Of a stretch of DNA of 64,000 nucleotides, positions 33,374 to 43,200 are shown piece after piece; within the stretch, counting starts at the first letter, position 1; the number at the start of each line of letters is the position of its first letter. The translations under genes and the position numbers were made by a program. The notes under the pieces are model-generated. The model searched no databases. It saw nothing but the letters and a program-made list of their open reading frames with translations, and was not told the origin of the DNA. This DNA is from Planctomycetota bacterium (lineage in GTDB: Bacteria; Planctomycetota; Planctomycetia; Pirellulales; PALSA-1355): contig QQVE01000053.1 in the NCBI GenBank assembly GCA_003389325.1, positions 225,050 through 289,049 on the forward strand. Direction: 5' to 3'.

Positions 33374-34165
33374 TCAACGCGGGGCCTCGCTCTCCGGCGA
33401 GTCGGCCGCTCCGGTCGTCGGCGTAGGGCGGCCGAAGCGTTTCAGCAACCATCGCATCGCAAGCGGAAACACGCCCAGCAACGTGAAGGCGATAGCGATC
33501 TGGGTGAGCTGACCCGGCGCGAAGGCTGCGCTGGGTCCCCGCTCGGCGAGCGTCTGCAGGTTGGGTACGCTGGACCCGGCGTACGCGTACACGGCCGTTC
33601 CCGGCAGCATCCCCAATTGGCTGACCCACCAAAAGGTCCAGGTGCCGATCGGGGTGAGCCCCATCACGGCGTTGATCGCGAAGAACGGCACGGCGGGGAT
33701 CAGGCGCAGCGTGAACAAGTAGAAGGCCCCGTCGCGCGCGAGAGCCCGGTTGAAGCCGGAAAGCCGGTCGCCGAAACGGCGCTCGATGGCGTCGCGAAGC
33801 AGGAAGCGGCTGAGCAGGAACGCGACCGTGGCCCCCGAAGTGGACGCGAAGCTGACCACTATCGCGGCACGCGCGAGCCCGAAATACCAGCCGTAAAGCA
33901 GCGTGAGCGCCGCGGCGCCGGGGAGCGACAGCCCCGTGACGACGACATAGACGCCAAACGCGATGCCGTAGACGAGCAGAGGGCGCCGCTGTTGAAAGTC
34001 GCGCAGGTCGGCCTCGCGCGCAGCCAGCTTGTCCAGCGAGAGCCATTCACCCCACAGCAGGTAGATGGTGACGGCCGCGGCACACACGGCGGCCAGCACC
34101 GCCAGTTTTTTCCACAGGGCGCGGGGCGTGTGTTTTTCGGAGGATGGCGACTGCTGGAGGCTCAT
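33374..34165 (-). CDS. TVP38/TMEM64 (VTT/DedA-like) membrane protein
   Basis: The 263-residue protein has about six hydrophobic segments and the VTT signature: VTGLSLPGAAALTLLYGWYF, FASTSGATVAFLLSRFLLRD and FTLRLIPAVPFFAINAVMGL. The GLTPIGTWTFWWVSQLGMLP stretch includes the conserved proline and glycine positions. VTT proteins are polytopic membrane proteins linked to lipid scrambling or small-molecule transport; the role here is unknown. It lies 62 bases upstream of the propeller gene on the same strand. No Shine-Dalgarno is visible at ATG 34165. Confidence 0.88.
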   Translation of the reverse strand: MSLQQSPSSEKHTPRALWKKLAVLAAVCAAAVTIYLLWGEWLSLDKLAAREADLRDFQQRRPLLVYGIAFGVYVVVTGLSLPGAAALTLLYGWYFGLARAAIVVSFASTSGATVAFLLSRFLLRDAIERRFGDRLSGFNRALARDGAFYLFTLRLIPAVPFFAINAVMGLTPIGTWTFWWVSQLGMLPGTAVYAYAGSSVPNLQTLAERGPSAAFAPGQLTQIAIAFTLLGVFPLAMRWLLKRFGRPTPTTGAADSPESEAPR

Positions 34166-34269
34166 GTCGTGCGGTTGGCCGGCCGTGGGAAGTGCGAGGG
34201 CGTTTGGCGTATACTCGGGGTTTACGCGCCGTCGCCGATGGCTCCGGGTGAAACGTGCAGGGGAGTGCG

Positions 34270-35691
34270 ATGACTACGACAATCTTACGTTTTCTCTGGG
34301 TGGCGATGCTGGTGTTTGTCGCCGCCCAGCGCCTATCTGCGGCGGAGCGAGCGCCGAACATCGTGTTCATCATGGCCGACGATCTCGGCTATGCCCACCT
34401 GGGTTGCTACGGTCAGACGAAGATTCGCACGCCGAACCTTGATCGGATGGCGGCCGAAGGCTTGCGCTGCACCGATGTTTATGCCGGCTGCTGTGTTTGT
34501 GCCCCATCACGCAGCGTGCTGATGACTGGACTGCACGGCGGGCACACGCCGGTGCGGGGCAACAGCGGCGGCATTCCCCTGGCCGACGACGACGTGACCG
34601 TGGCCGAAGTGCTCAAGCCAGCCGGCTATGCCACAGGGCTGTTCGGCAAGTGGGGCCTCGGTGAACACGGTACGCCGGGGGTGCCGTATCGGCAGGGCTT
34701 CGACGAGTTTTTCGGCTACCTGCACCAGATTCACGCCCACTTCTACTATCCCGAGTATCTCTGGCTCAACGACCAGCGCTATCCGCTCCCCGGGAACGCC
34801 GACGGCGGCCGCGGGCAGTACACGCACGACGAGATCGTCGCTCAGGCGCTCGATTTCGTGCGGCGTCACCGCGACGAGCCGTTTTTCCTGTACGTGCCCT
34901 TTGCCGTGCCACACTATGAGTTGCTGGTGCCCGAGGAGTCGCTGGCCGAGTACGCCGGCAAGTTCCCCGAGACGCCGTACAAGGGCCGCCGCAAGAAGAC
35001 GGGCTATCCCCACGACTATGCCCAGCAGGCGATGCCCCGCGCGACCACGGCGGCCATCATCACGCACATGGACCGCAGCGTCGCGAAGCTGTTTAAGCAA
35101 TTGGACGAGTTGGGTCTGGACGAGAACACGATCGTCTTTTTCACCAGCGACAACGGAGCCACCTACGGACCGAGCGATCCGGATTTCTTCAACGCCTGTG
35201 GGCCGTTTCGCGGCACCAAGGGCGGACTGTACGAAGGGGGCATCCGCACGCCGATGATCGTCCGCTGGCCCGGGCACGTCGACGCGGGCTCGGTCAGCAG
35301 CGAGCCTTGGTACTTTGCCGATGTATTGCCCACGCTGGCCGAATTGGCCGGCGCCAAAGTACCTCAGGACATCGACGGCGTCTCCATGTTGCCCACGCTG
35401 ATTGGCGAAAAAGCCGCCGGGCACAAGCAGGCGCCGCACAAGTACCTGTATTGGGAAGACGGTCCCGACCGCGCCGTGCGCGTCGGCGGTTGGAAGGCGG
35501 TACGCCAAGAGCAGAACGACAATCGCATCGAGCTCTACGACCTGACCGCCGACGTCGGCGAGAGCAACGACCTGGCCGGCGAGCATCCCGAGATCGCCGC
35601 GCGATTGGGCAAGCTGTTGAAGGAAGCCCACAGACCGCCGCGCCCGCAGATCGAGCCGGAGCCGCCAGCGGGGAAGAAGAAGTTTCGGTAG
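34270..35691 (+). CDS. Secreted sulfatase (formylglycine-dependent, arylsulfatase A type)
   Basis: The 473-residue protein has a signal peptide (LWVAMLVFVAAQRLSAAE) and then the sulfatase fold: NIVFIMADDLGYAHLGCYGQ (calcium-binding Asp pair), the modification motif CAPSRSVLMTG whose Cys becomes formylglycine, GKWGLGEHG and FFTSDNGATYG. It ends in a Lys/Pro-rich tail. It hydrolyses sulfate esters, probably of sulfated polysaccharides, outside the cytoplasm. An in-frame GTG at 34255 exists, but ATG 34270 has GGGGAG just upstream. A TATACT at 34210 could be its -10 box. No formylglycine-generating enzyme is in the window. Confidence 0.92.
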   Translation: MTTTILRFLWVAMLVFVAAQRLSAAERAPNIVFIMADDLGYAHLGCYGQTKIRTPNLDRMAAEGLRCTDVYAGCCVCAPSRSVLMTGLHGGHTPVRGNSGGIPLADDDVTVAEVLKPAGYATGLFGKWGLGEHGTPGVPYRQGFDEFFGYLHQIHAHFYYPEYLWLNDQRYPLPGNADGGRGQYTHDEIVAQALDFVRRHRDEPFFLYVPFAVPHYELLVPEESLAEYAGKFPETPYKGRRKKTGYPHDYAQQAMPRATTAAIITHMDRSVAKLFKQLDELGLDENTIVFFTSDNGATYGPSDPDFFNACGPFRGTKGGLYEGGIRTPMIVRWPGHVDAGSVSSEPWYFADVLPTLAELAGAKVPQDIDGVSMLPTLIGEKAAGHKQAPHKYLYWEDGPDRAVRVGGWKAVRQEQNDNRIELYDLTADVGESNDLAGEHPEIAARLGKLLKEAHRPPRPQIEPEPPAGKKKFR

Positions 35692-35693
35692 GC

Positions 35694-35817
35694 AAAGTAG
35701 CAGGCTCACTCCGTGAGCCGTCAAGCAGAACCCGCGCATGCGTTGTCTGTTCGCCCGCTGCTCTCTCGGAGCGGGGTCGTGGCGTTGCGACGGCTCACGG
35801 AGTGAGCCTGCTACTTT
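35694..35817. repeat. Intergenic palindrome, family C (29-base perfect arms)
   Basis: Arms 35694-35722 and 35789-35817 are 29-base perfect inverted copies starting AAAGTAGCAGG. Each arm also contains an internal palindrome, GGCTCACTCCGTGAGCC, so the RNA could fold as one long hairpin or two short ones. It starts 2 bases after the sulfatase stop and ends about 60 bases before the next gene. Confidence 0.88.
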
Positions 35818-35863
35818 CCTTGCAATCGCTCCAGGATGGCTGCGATCGGCCAAGTCTGCTTGC

Positions 35864-35869
35864 TACAAT
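35864..35869 (+). promoter_or_regulatory. Candidate -10 box (TACAAT) directly before the desulfhydrase start
   Basis: TACAAT ends 8 bases before the ATG at 35877, and no Shine-Dalgarno is visible. If used, transcription would begin at or next to the start codon, giving a leaderless mRNA. The -35 region at 17 bases is poor (TGCGAT). Confidence 0.3.
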
Positions 35870-35876
35870 GTGGGCC

Positions 35877-36926
35877 ATGCACCTCGATCAATTTCCTCGC
35901 GTCAAGCTTTGTCACCGGCCGACGCCGCTGGAGCGGATGGAGCGGCTGAGCGAACATCTCGGCGGGCCGCAACTCTTCGTCAAGCGCGACGACTGCACGG
36001 GGCTGGCCGTTGGCGGCAACAAGACGCGCAAACTCGAGTTCCTGATGGCCGAGGCCATCGAACAGGGGGCCAACACGGTTGTCACCATCGGCGGCGTGCA
36101 GTCGAACCATTGCCGGCAGACGACCGCCGCGGCCGCCAAGCTCGGCCTCAAGTGCGAGCTCGTGCTGCCGCACCTGTCGCGGTATTGCAGCGAATCCTAC
36201 GAAACCGGCGGCAACCTGTTTCTCGACCGTCTACTGGGCGCCGAAGTGCACATCGCCGCCGACGTCGAAGCAGCAGCCATCGTCTCCCGCGACGTCATGT
36301 CTCAAATCCGCAAACGGGGCGATGTGCCGTTTTTCATTCCGGCCGGCGGGTCGACGGCGACCGGCGCGCTGGGCTACGTCGACGCGGCCTGGGAACTGGC
36401 ACGCCAGGCCGCCGAGCAGCAACTGCGAGTCGATCATCTGGTGATCACGACCGGCAGTTGCACGACTCACGCGGGGCTGATCGTCGGCTTCGAAAGCATC
36501 GCGCAGTCGGAAGCCTTCGACTGCGATCCCAGCGTGATCGGCATCTCCGTCTACCACCCGCGCGAGAAAGCGCTGGCCACGGTGCGGCAGAAAGTGCGCG
36601 AGACGGCCCAACTCGTGGGACTCGAAGCCGATCTCGACGATCAGGTGCTGGTGCGCGACGATTACCTCGGCAGCGGCTACGGCGAACCGACCGATGCGAT
36701 GATCGAGGCGGTCACGTTGGCCGCGCGGTACGAGGGATTGCTGCTCGATCCGGTCTACACGGGCAAGACCTTCTCCGGACTGGTGGACTTGGTGCGGCAG
36801 GGCTTTTTCGACTCGAGCGAGAACGTGTTGTTCTGGCACACCGGCGGCACGCCCGCGCTGTTCGTCTATCGCGACGCGTTCGAACCTTCGCCGGCACCCG
36901 ACGAACCTGCGGAGCGCTTCGCATGA
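35877..36926 (+). CDS. dcyD: D-cysteine desulfhydrase/ACC deaminase family PLP enzyme
   Basis: The 349-residue fold-type II PLP enzyme has RPTPLERMERLSEHLGGP, the PLP lysine in GGNKTRKLEFLMAEA, VTIGGVQSNHCRQTTAAAA, FIPAGGSTATGALGYV and FWHTGGTPALFVY. The last motif and the N-terminal RPTPLE pattern fit D-cysteine desulfhydrase, which makes pyruvate, H2S and ammonia; ACC deaminase is the close alternative. ATG 35877 fits homologues; ATG 35868 is in frame but overlaps the TACAAT box. The stop overlaps the start of the oxidase gene by four bases (ATGA), so the two are co-translated. Confidence 0.86.
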   Translation: MHLDQFPRVKLCHRPTPLERMERLSEHLGGPQLFVKRDDCTGLAVGGNKTRKLEFLMAEAIEQGANTVVTIGGVQSNHCRQTTAAAAKLGLKCELVLPHLSRYCSESYETGGNLFLDRLLGAEVHIAADVEAAAIVSRDVMSQIRKRGDVPFFIPAGGSTATGALGYVDAAWELARQAAEQQLRVDHLVITTGSCTTHAGLIVGFESIAQSEAFDCDPSVIGISVYHPREKALATVRQKVRETAQLVGLEADLDDQVLVRDDYLGSGYGEPTDAMIEAVTLAARYEGLLLDPVYTGKTFSGLVDLVRQGFFDSSENVLFWHTGGTPALFVYRDAFEPSPAPDEPAERFA

Positions 36927-38104
36927 CCGCCACCTGGACGAATTGGTCCGGCTCGGTCGAATGCCGCCCCGCGCAGCAACTCGAACCGGCCAGCGAGGAA
37001 GAAGTCGCCGACGCGGTACGCTCCGCTGCCCGCGAGAACCGCACCGTGCGCGTCTGGGGCAGCGGGCACTCGTTCGTTCCCTTGTGCGCAAGCGACGACG
37101 TGCTCGTCTCGCTCGATCGAGTGGCCGGCATCGAGAGCGTCGATGCCGAGCAGGGCGAGGCGACGATTCTCGCCGGCAGCAAGCTGCACGATTTAGGCGA
37201 GCCGCTCGCACGGCACGGACTGGCGCTGGAAAACCAGGGCGACGTCGATGTGCAATCGCTGGCCGGCGCCGTCTCGACCGGCACGCACGGCACCGGCCGC
37301 GCGCTGGGAAGCCTGTCGACGCAGGTCGTCGCGCTGCGGATGATCACCGGCAACGGGACGTTGCTCGAGGTCACCCCGGCCGACGACGACTTGTTGGCCG
37401 CGTCGCGCGTTTCGCTGGGAGCGCTCGGCGTGCTGACCGCGATCCGCCTGCGGCTGGTCCCTGCCTACCGGCTGCACGAGCGGGTGTGGCAGGAGCCGAT
37501 CGACACGTGCCTGTCGCGCTTGGACGAGCGAATCGCGGCCACGCGGCACTACGAGTTTTTTTGGTATCCGCGCACCGGCCTGGCGCACGGCAAGGCGCTC
37601 GAGCCGACCGACGCAGCCCCGGACGACATGCGCGGTGTCGAGGGGGAGCGCATCGACCACAGCTACAATGTGTTTCCCACCGTGCGCGAGAATCGCTTCA
37701 ATGAGATGGAGTACGCGCTGCCGGCCGACGAGGGGCCGGAGTGCTTCGCCGCGATTCGCGAACTGATGCGCACGCGGCACGCCGACGTCACCTGGCCGGT
37801 CGAGTATCGCACAGTGGCGGCCGACGGCATTGATCTCAGCCCGGCATGCGGACGCCCGACGGTGGCGATCTCGATCCACCAGGCAGCCCAACTCGAGCAC
37901 CGGGCTTTTTTCGCCGATGCCGAGCCGATCTTCCTCGCTCACGGCGGGCGGCCCCACTGGGGCAAGATGCACAGCCTTCGCGCCCCGGACTTGGCGCGGC
38001 TCTATCCCCGCTGGGACCACTTCTGCCGGGTGCGCGATCGGCTCGACCCGGGCGGAACGTTCCTCAATAAGCACTTGCGGGGGCTATTCGTGAATCGTGG
38101 TTAG
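36923..38104 (+). CDS. FAD-linked sugar-1,4-lactone oxidase (ALO/gulonolactone oxidase family)
   Basis: The 393-residue protein has the FAD-binding PCMH motif VRVWGSGHSFVPL, GLALENQGDVDVQSLAGAVS, STGTHGTGRALGSLSTQVV and GALGVLTAIRLRLVPAYRL. The family's C-terminal signature is HWGKMHSL, followed by GTFLNKHLRGLF. These enzymes oxidise aldonolactones or alditols with O2, giving H2O2. The covalent flavin-linking His of some relatives is replaced by Gly in this GSGHS motif, so flavin may be bound non-covalently. ATGA overlaps the desulfhydrase stop. The pairing with a D-cysteine desulfhydrase has no obvious metabolic explanation. Confidence 0.87.
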   Translation: MTATWTNWSGSVECRPAQQLEPASEEEVADAVRSAARENRTVRVWGSGHSFVPLCASDDVLVSLDRVAGIESVDAEQGEATILAGSKLHDLGEPLARHGLALENQGDVDVQSLAGAVSTGTHGTGRALGSLSTQVVALRMITGNGTLLEVTPADDDLLAASRVSLGALGVLTAIRLRLVPAYRLHERVWQEPIDTCLSRLDERIAATRHYEFFWYPRTGLAHGKALEPTDAAPDDMRGVEGERIDHSYNVFPTVRENRFNEMEYALPADEGPECFAAIRELMRTRHADVTWPVEYRTVAADGIDLSPACGRPTVAISIHQAAQLEHRAFFADAEPIFLAHGGRPHWGKMHSLRAPDLARLYPRWDHFCRVRDRLDPGGTFLNKHLRGLFVNRG

Positions 38105-38155
38105 GCGTGGTAGTTCACCAGCCACCAATCCCGAACGACAGACCACTCTTCATCG

Positions 38156-39931
38156 TCACGGTCCGGCGGTCGTTGCCGGATCGAAGACCGGCGGCAGATA
38201 CGCCGGCCGCGAGGTGTCGATCGGCTCGGGTACACCCGGGGTGCGTTCACAGGCGAGAATCTTGGCCGGAAAGCCCAGCGCGTAAAACAGCTTGAATTGG
38301 GCTCGGTTGTAGTCGGCCACCGTCGCGTAGTAGTTCAAATAGGCTTGCTTCAACTGTTCGAGTGCCGCCACGACTTCCTGCGGGCGATTGACCAGCACCA
38401 GCACGTCGTGGAAGCGGTGGGTCTGCCCCAAGCCTTGCAAGTTGCCGGCGTAGGATTTCAAGCCAGTCTTCAAGCCGCGTTCGGCTTCGACCATCCGCAC
38501 CGCGGCGCTTTCGACGTCGGCTTTGGCCTGCGTCACCTCAGCGGCCACGTAGTCCTGGATGTTGAACAGCTCGACCATCGCCAGATTGTTCTCGCCGCGC
38601 CGCTTGCGAATCAGCGCCTGGTTACCAAAGCCGAGGTTGTCGACGCGCCACACGACCTGGGCGCCGATGTCGGCGCGTCCGGCCCAGTCGTCCAGGCCAT
38701 TGCTGCCGGTGGCGAAGATGCCTCCCTGGAAGAGAAACTCCGGGGTGCTGTGACCCGTGATCAGAATGCTGGGGAGCAGCGGGCGCATCCTTTCCTGTTT
38801 CAATCGGGCTAGCGTGGCCTGCACGATTGCCTGGTGGGCCGCCAGTTCGGGGCGGTAAGTCAGGCCGACGGGGATCAGCTCGTCGAGCGTGGTCTGCGGC
38901 TCGATGAGGGTTACCTGCAGGTGCTCGGGCTCGAGCGGTACGACGATCGCCTCGGGGTTGAGCCGCAACACGCGCGTCAGCCGGGCACTGGAGACGCGCC
39001 ACTGTTGCTGGGAAACGGCGGCGTCCTGCTGCATTTGCGCCAGCAACGTGCGCGAACGATAGATTTCGTCGCGAGGCGCCAAACCCCGAGCAATGGCTTC
39101 GATGCGTTTGACCAGCACTTCGGAACGCTGCACGACGTCGAGCATTGCCGTGTACGACCCGCGGGCTTGCTGCACCGTGAAGTAGGCATTCGCCGTTTCG
39201 AGCAACGCCTCGTTCTTCGCGGCTTGCAGGTTGGCTCGGCGGGCTCGCAGATCCTGTCGCGCCGCCAGCGGCTCGAAGATGGCGTCGGTCGTGGCCACCT
39301 TCAGCTCGAGGCTACCGCCGGCATAGAGGAAATTTGTGTTCTGGTTGAGCAGTGCGCCGTTGCTCTGCTGCTTGCCACCGGCATGGAAGATGTAGGCATT
39401 GCCGCCGTTGACGTTGGGCAACCACAGCACGTTGGCCCGTTCGAGTTCTGCCGCGGCGATCTGGATCCGCGCCTGAGCGGCGGCCACGATCAGCGGGCGC
39501 GCGTCGGAAAGTCGCAAGGCCGTGGCCAGGTTGATCGGCAGCGGCACTTCGGTCGGGTCAGCCGGAGGTGGAGGCAAGTTCGGATGTGAGGCTGGCTGCG
39601 TCATCGCCGGACCCACCATCACCGAAGGCCCGCCCGAAACCGGATACGGTTCGATCGCCATTTCCATTTCGGGCTGCGGCAGTTCTGCCGCGGGAGTCGG
39701 CAGCTCGGGCGGAGCAATTTCCTCAGGAGCCGGGGCGACCGGCGGCAAGCGCTCCAGCCGGGCAGGAACGACCTGCGTAGGCTGCGGCCGTTCCGCCCGG
39801 GCGGCCGTGCCCAGGGCCAGCACCACGGCGCACGCAGCGGCGCTGGCCCAACGCGGGGCGCGCAGGCTCCGTGCCTGCGGCCGCCGGCCGGTTTCGCGCG
39901 GCTGACTCTGCGGCTGGTGCTCCTCGAACAT
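38156..39931 (-). CDS. TolC-family outer membrane efflux protein
   Basis: The 591-residue protein has a signal-like segment (SAAACAVVLALGTAARA), a proline-rich stretch of about 90 residues, and then two TolC-type halves: ARIQIAAAELERANVLWLPN with NAYFTVQQARGSY, and LVNRPQEVVAALEQLKQAYL with YNRAQFKLFYALGFP. Such proteins form the outer membrane channel of tripartite pumps. It is divergent from the RND pump at 40206 across a 274-base gap and is the likely partner. The N-terminal proline-rich linker is longer than in E. coli TolC. ATG 39931 was preferred over GTG 39946 because GGGA lies 5 bases upstream. Confidence 0.88.
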   Translation of the reverse strand: MFEEHQPQSQPRETGRRPQARSLRAPRWASAAACAVVLALGTAARAERPQPTQVVPARLERLPPVAPAPEEIAPPELPTPAAELPQPEMEMAIEPYPVSGGPSVMVGPAMTQPASHPNLPPPPADPTEVPLPINLATALRLSDARPLIVAAAQARIQIAAAELERANVLWLPNVNGGNAYIFHAGGKQQSNGALLNQNTNFLYAGGSLELKVATTDAIFEPLAARQDLRARRANLQAAKNEALLETANAYFTVQQARGSYTAMLDVVQRSEVLVKRIEAIARGLAPRDEIYRSRTLLAQMQQDAAVSQQQWRVSSARLTRVLRLNPEAIVVPLEPEHLQVTLIEPQTTLDELIPVGLTYRPELAAHQAIVQATLARLKQERMRPLLPSILITGHSTPEFLFQGGIFATGSNGLDDWAGRADIGAQVVWRVDNLGFGNQALIRKRRGENNLAMVELFNIQDYVAAEVTQAKADVESAAVRMVEAERGLKTGLKSYAGNLQGLGQTHRFHDVLVLVNRPQEVVAALEQLKQAYLNYYATVADYNRAQFKLFYALGFPAKILACERTPGVPEPIDTSRPAYLPPVFDPATTAGP

Positions 39932-40205
39932 GCAGTCCCGATCCACTCGAATAGCGAAAACTCGTGCGCGCAGCGCCGCGCGCGGAGCGGTTTGGCTGTA
40001 TGGAGAAGTATCGGTCCCCCACCCTGCCGGCCTGTACCAATTGCTACGACCGATTCAGTCGGAAAATGCGGCAGCGACATGTCTATGCCGCGCAAGTTTC
40101 GTTAAATGCCCAAATTGACAGTGTCCGAAACTACTCGTACGGTTTCGAATCTGCCAGATTTGCCCGCTTTCCACCCGCCCTTATTGCCGCCAGGCTCCGC
40201 CGCTT

Positions 40206-43200
40206 ATGAACCCGACACGGTTCGCGATGCAGCACCCGATCACCACGGTGACGTTGGTGATCGGCTTGGTTTTCGGCGGCGTGTTGGCGCTGTCGCGGAT
40301 GCGGGTCGAGATCTTTCCCTCGCTGCACGAACCGCGGATCTACGTCTTCCTGCAGTACGGCGGGATGAGCCCCGCACAGATGGAAGGTCTGGTCGTCAAC
40401 CAGTTCGAGTTGATGTTCCAGTACGTCGACGGCATCAGCCAGATTGAGTCGCGCAGCATCCAGCAAATCGCGCTGGTGGAACTGTCATTCTTTCCTGGCA
40501 CCGACATGGGCGTGGCCGAGGCGGCCGTCGTGGCCATGGCCAACCGGGCCATGTCGCGCATGCCGCCAGGTACGTTGCCGCCGATGGTCATGCGCCTCGA
40601 CGAAGGCAGCGTGCCGGTGGGATACCTGGTGCTGGAAAGCGAGAAGACGCCGTTGGGCCTCGTGGCCGACTACGCGCAGAACATCATCCGTCCGCTGGTG
40701 CAAAAGAACGTGCCGGGCACCGTGGCCGTCTCGCCATTCGGCCCGAACATCCGCACGATCGTCGTCAAGGTCGATCCGCAAAAGCTGCAGCGCTACAACG
40801 TGACGCCGCAGGACGTTGTCAATGCCTTGATGACGGGCAACGTCATCATTCCGGCTGGCAACGTTTACATACGCGACCAGATGCCGATGGTGCCCAACAA
40901 TGCGCTGGTGGTCGATATCCAAAACATTGGCGATATACCGCTGCGCATGAAGCGCAACGTGTACATTCATGACGTGGCCACGATCGGCGATGCCACCGAC
41001 ATCAACTACGGCTGCGCGTTGGTCAACGGCCACCAGTCGGTGTTCCTGCCCATCATCAAGAAGGACACCGCCTCGACGCTGGACGTCGTGTCCGACATTC
41101 AGGGCTCGCTAAACGTTTTCCGCGACGCCATCCCCGAAGACATCTCGGTCAACTTCGCGTTCAACGAAGCGCCGACCGTTGTGGCGGCCATCCATAGCGT
41201 GGCCACCGAAGGCTTGATCGGCGCGAGCCTGACCGGGTTGATGATCCTCATCTTCCTGCGCGACCCGCGTAGCGTGGTGGTCGTCGTACTCAACATTCCG
41301 CTGGCGCTGATGGGCTCGCTCGTGGGGCAGTGGATCTCCGGGTGCACGATCAACATCATGTCGCTGGGCGGTATGGCCCTGGCTATTGGCATGCTGGTGG
41401 ACGAGGCCACGGTGTCGATCGAGAACATCCACGTTCAGATGGGCAAGACCAACCGCCTGGCCCGCGCGGTCGAGCGGGGAAGCATGCAGACGGCCGTGCC
41501 GCGTTTGCTGGCCATGCTCTGCATTCTGTCGGTGTTCATTCCGGCGTTCATCATGCTCAACCCGATTCGCTCGCTGTTCATGCCGCTGGCGCTGGCGGTC
41601 GGTTTCGCCATGATTTCGTCGTACATCCTCTCCAGCACGCTGGTGCCGATCGTCTGCGTGTGGCTCTTGAAGCACAAGGCGGAGAGCGACGACGAGAAGG
41701 GCTTCTTCCACCGCTTTCAATCGGCCTTTAGCGCCATCGTGGGCCAGGTGGTCAAGTATCGCGTAGTCGTGGTACCGGCCTACCTGATCGTCTGTGCTCT
41801 GGTCCTCTGGCAGCTCGGCACGCGGACCGGCACGGAACTGTTCCCGCAGATCAACTCGGCCGACTTCGTGCTTCGCTACCGGCCGCCGCGCGGAAGCAAT
41901 TGGGAAATCACCCGCGACATGGGTGTCAAGATCCTGCGCCTGATCGAGGAGGAGGTAGGGCCCGAGAACGTGCACGTGTCGATCGGCTACGCCGGGCAGA
42001 TTGCTCCCAACTTCGGCATGAACAACATCGTGCTGTTCATGCGCGGCCCCGACGACGGCTGGCTGCGGGCCCGTTTTCGCGACGGGGCGAAAATCGACCT
42101 GGCGGAGTTTCGCGAGAAGATGCGAAAGATCCTGCCCGAGAAGGTCAATCCCTGGCTGGCGAAGGTGCTGGAGAAGCACGGCGTGATGCCTGAAGTGGCC
42201 CGCCAGCGAGCCAAGACCTGCATCTACGGCTTCCAGCCGGGCGACATCGTCACCGAGGTGATGAGCTTCGGCTCGCCCACGCCCATCGAAGTCGTGGTGG
42301 CCAGCCCTGACATGGACAAGGCCCGCCTGCATGCCGAGAAGATCAAGCAGCAGATGGCCAAGATCTCCTTCCTCCGCGACGTCGAATTCGAGCAGACGCT
42401 CGAGTACCCGACCGTGGAAGTGAACATCGATCGCCAGAAGGCGGGGCTCTCGGGCGTGACGATGGAGCAAGCCGGCAATGCAGCTATCGTGGCCACCTCG
42501 TCCAGCCGTTTCATCGCCTTGAACTACTGGAAGAACCCGGCCACGGGCTTCGACTACCAGGTGGAAGTGTTCGTGCCGCCGCGCCGCATGAAGAGCGCGG
42601 AGGACGTGGCCCGGCTGCCGATTGAACAGATCAACGACGTGGTGAACCTGATGGTCCGCGACGTGGCCACGGTCAAGGAAGGCTTTGCCGTGGGCGAGTA
42701 CGACCGTGTGTCGTCGCAGCGCTACTTGAGCATCACTGCCAACGTCGAAGGCGAATCCATGGGTACCGCGGCGCGGCAGGTCAGCAGGGCCATTGCCGCC
42801 GCCGGAAAACCGCCCCGCGGCGTGCGCGTGATGATGCGCGGGCAGGTGCCACCGATGATGGAAATGTTCAAGGCACTGGGCATCGGTCTGTCGATCGCCG
42901 TGCTGGTGATCATGATGCTGTTGACCGCCTACTTCCAATCGCCGCGGTTGGCGTTGATCTCCGTGAGTGCATTGCCGGGCGTGCTCTCGGGCGTGGTGAC
43001 GATCCTGTACCTGGCCGGCAACACGCTAAACCTCGAGTCGTTCATGGGCGCGATCATGTGCATTGGCGTCTCGGTGTCGAACTCCGTGATGCTGGTCACG
43101 TTTACCGCCAACCACTGGGCCAGCGGTATGCATCCGGCCGAGGCCGCCGTGCGCGGGGCCGCCGACCGCGTGCGACCGATCTTGATGACCGCTTGCGCGA

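Noticed and set aside
41109..42938. 609-codon open frame on the minus strand
   Set aside because: It is antisense to the RND pump; the translation is His/Gly/Arg-rich without any known motif.
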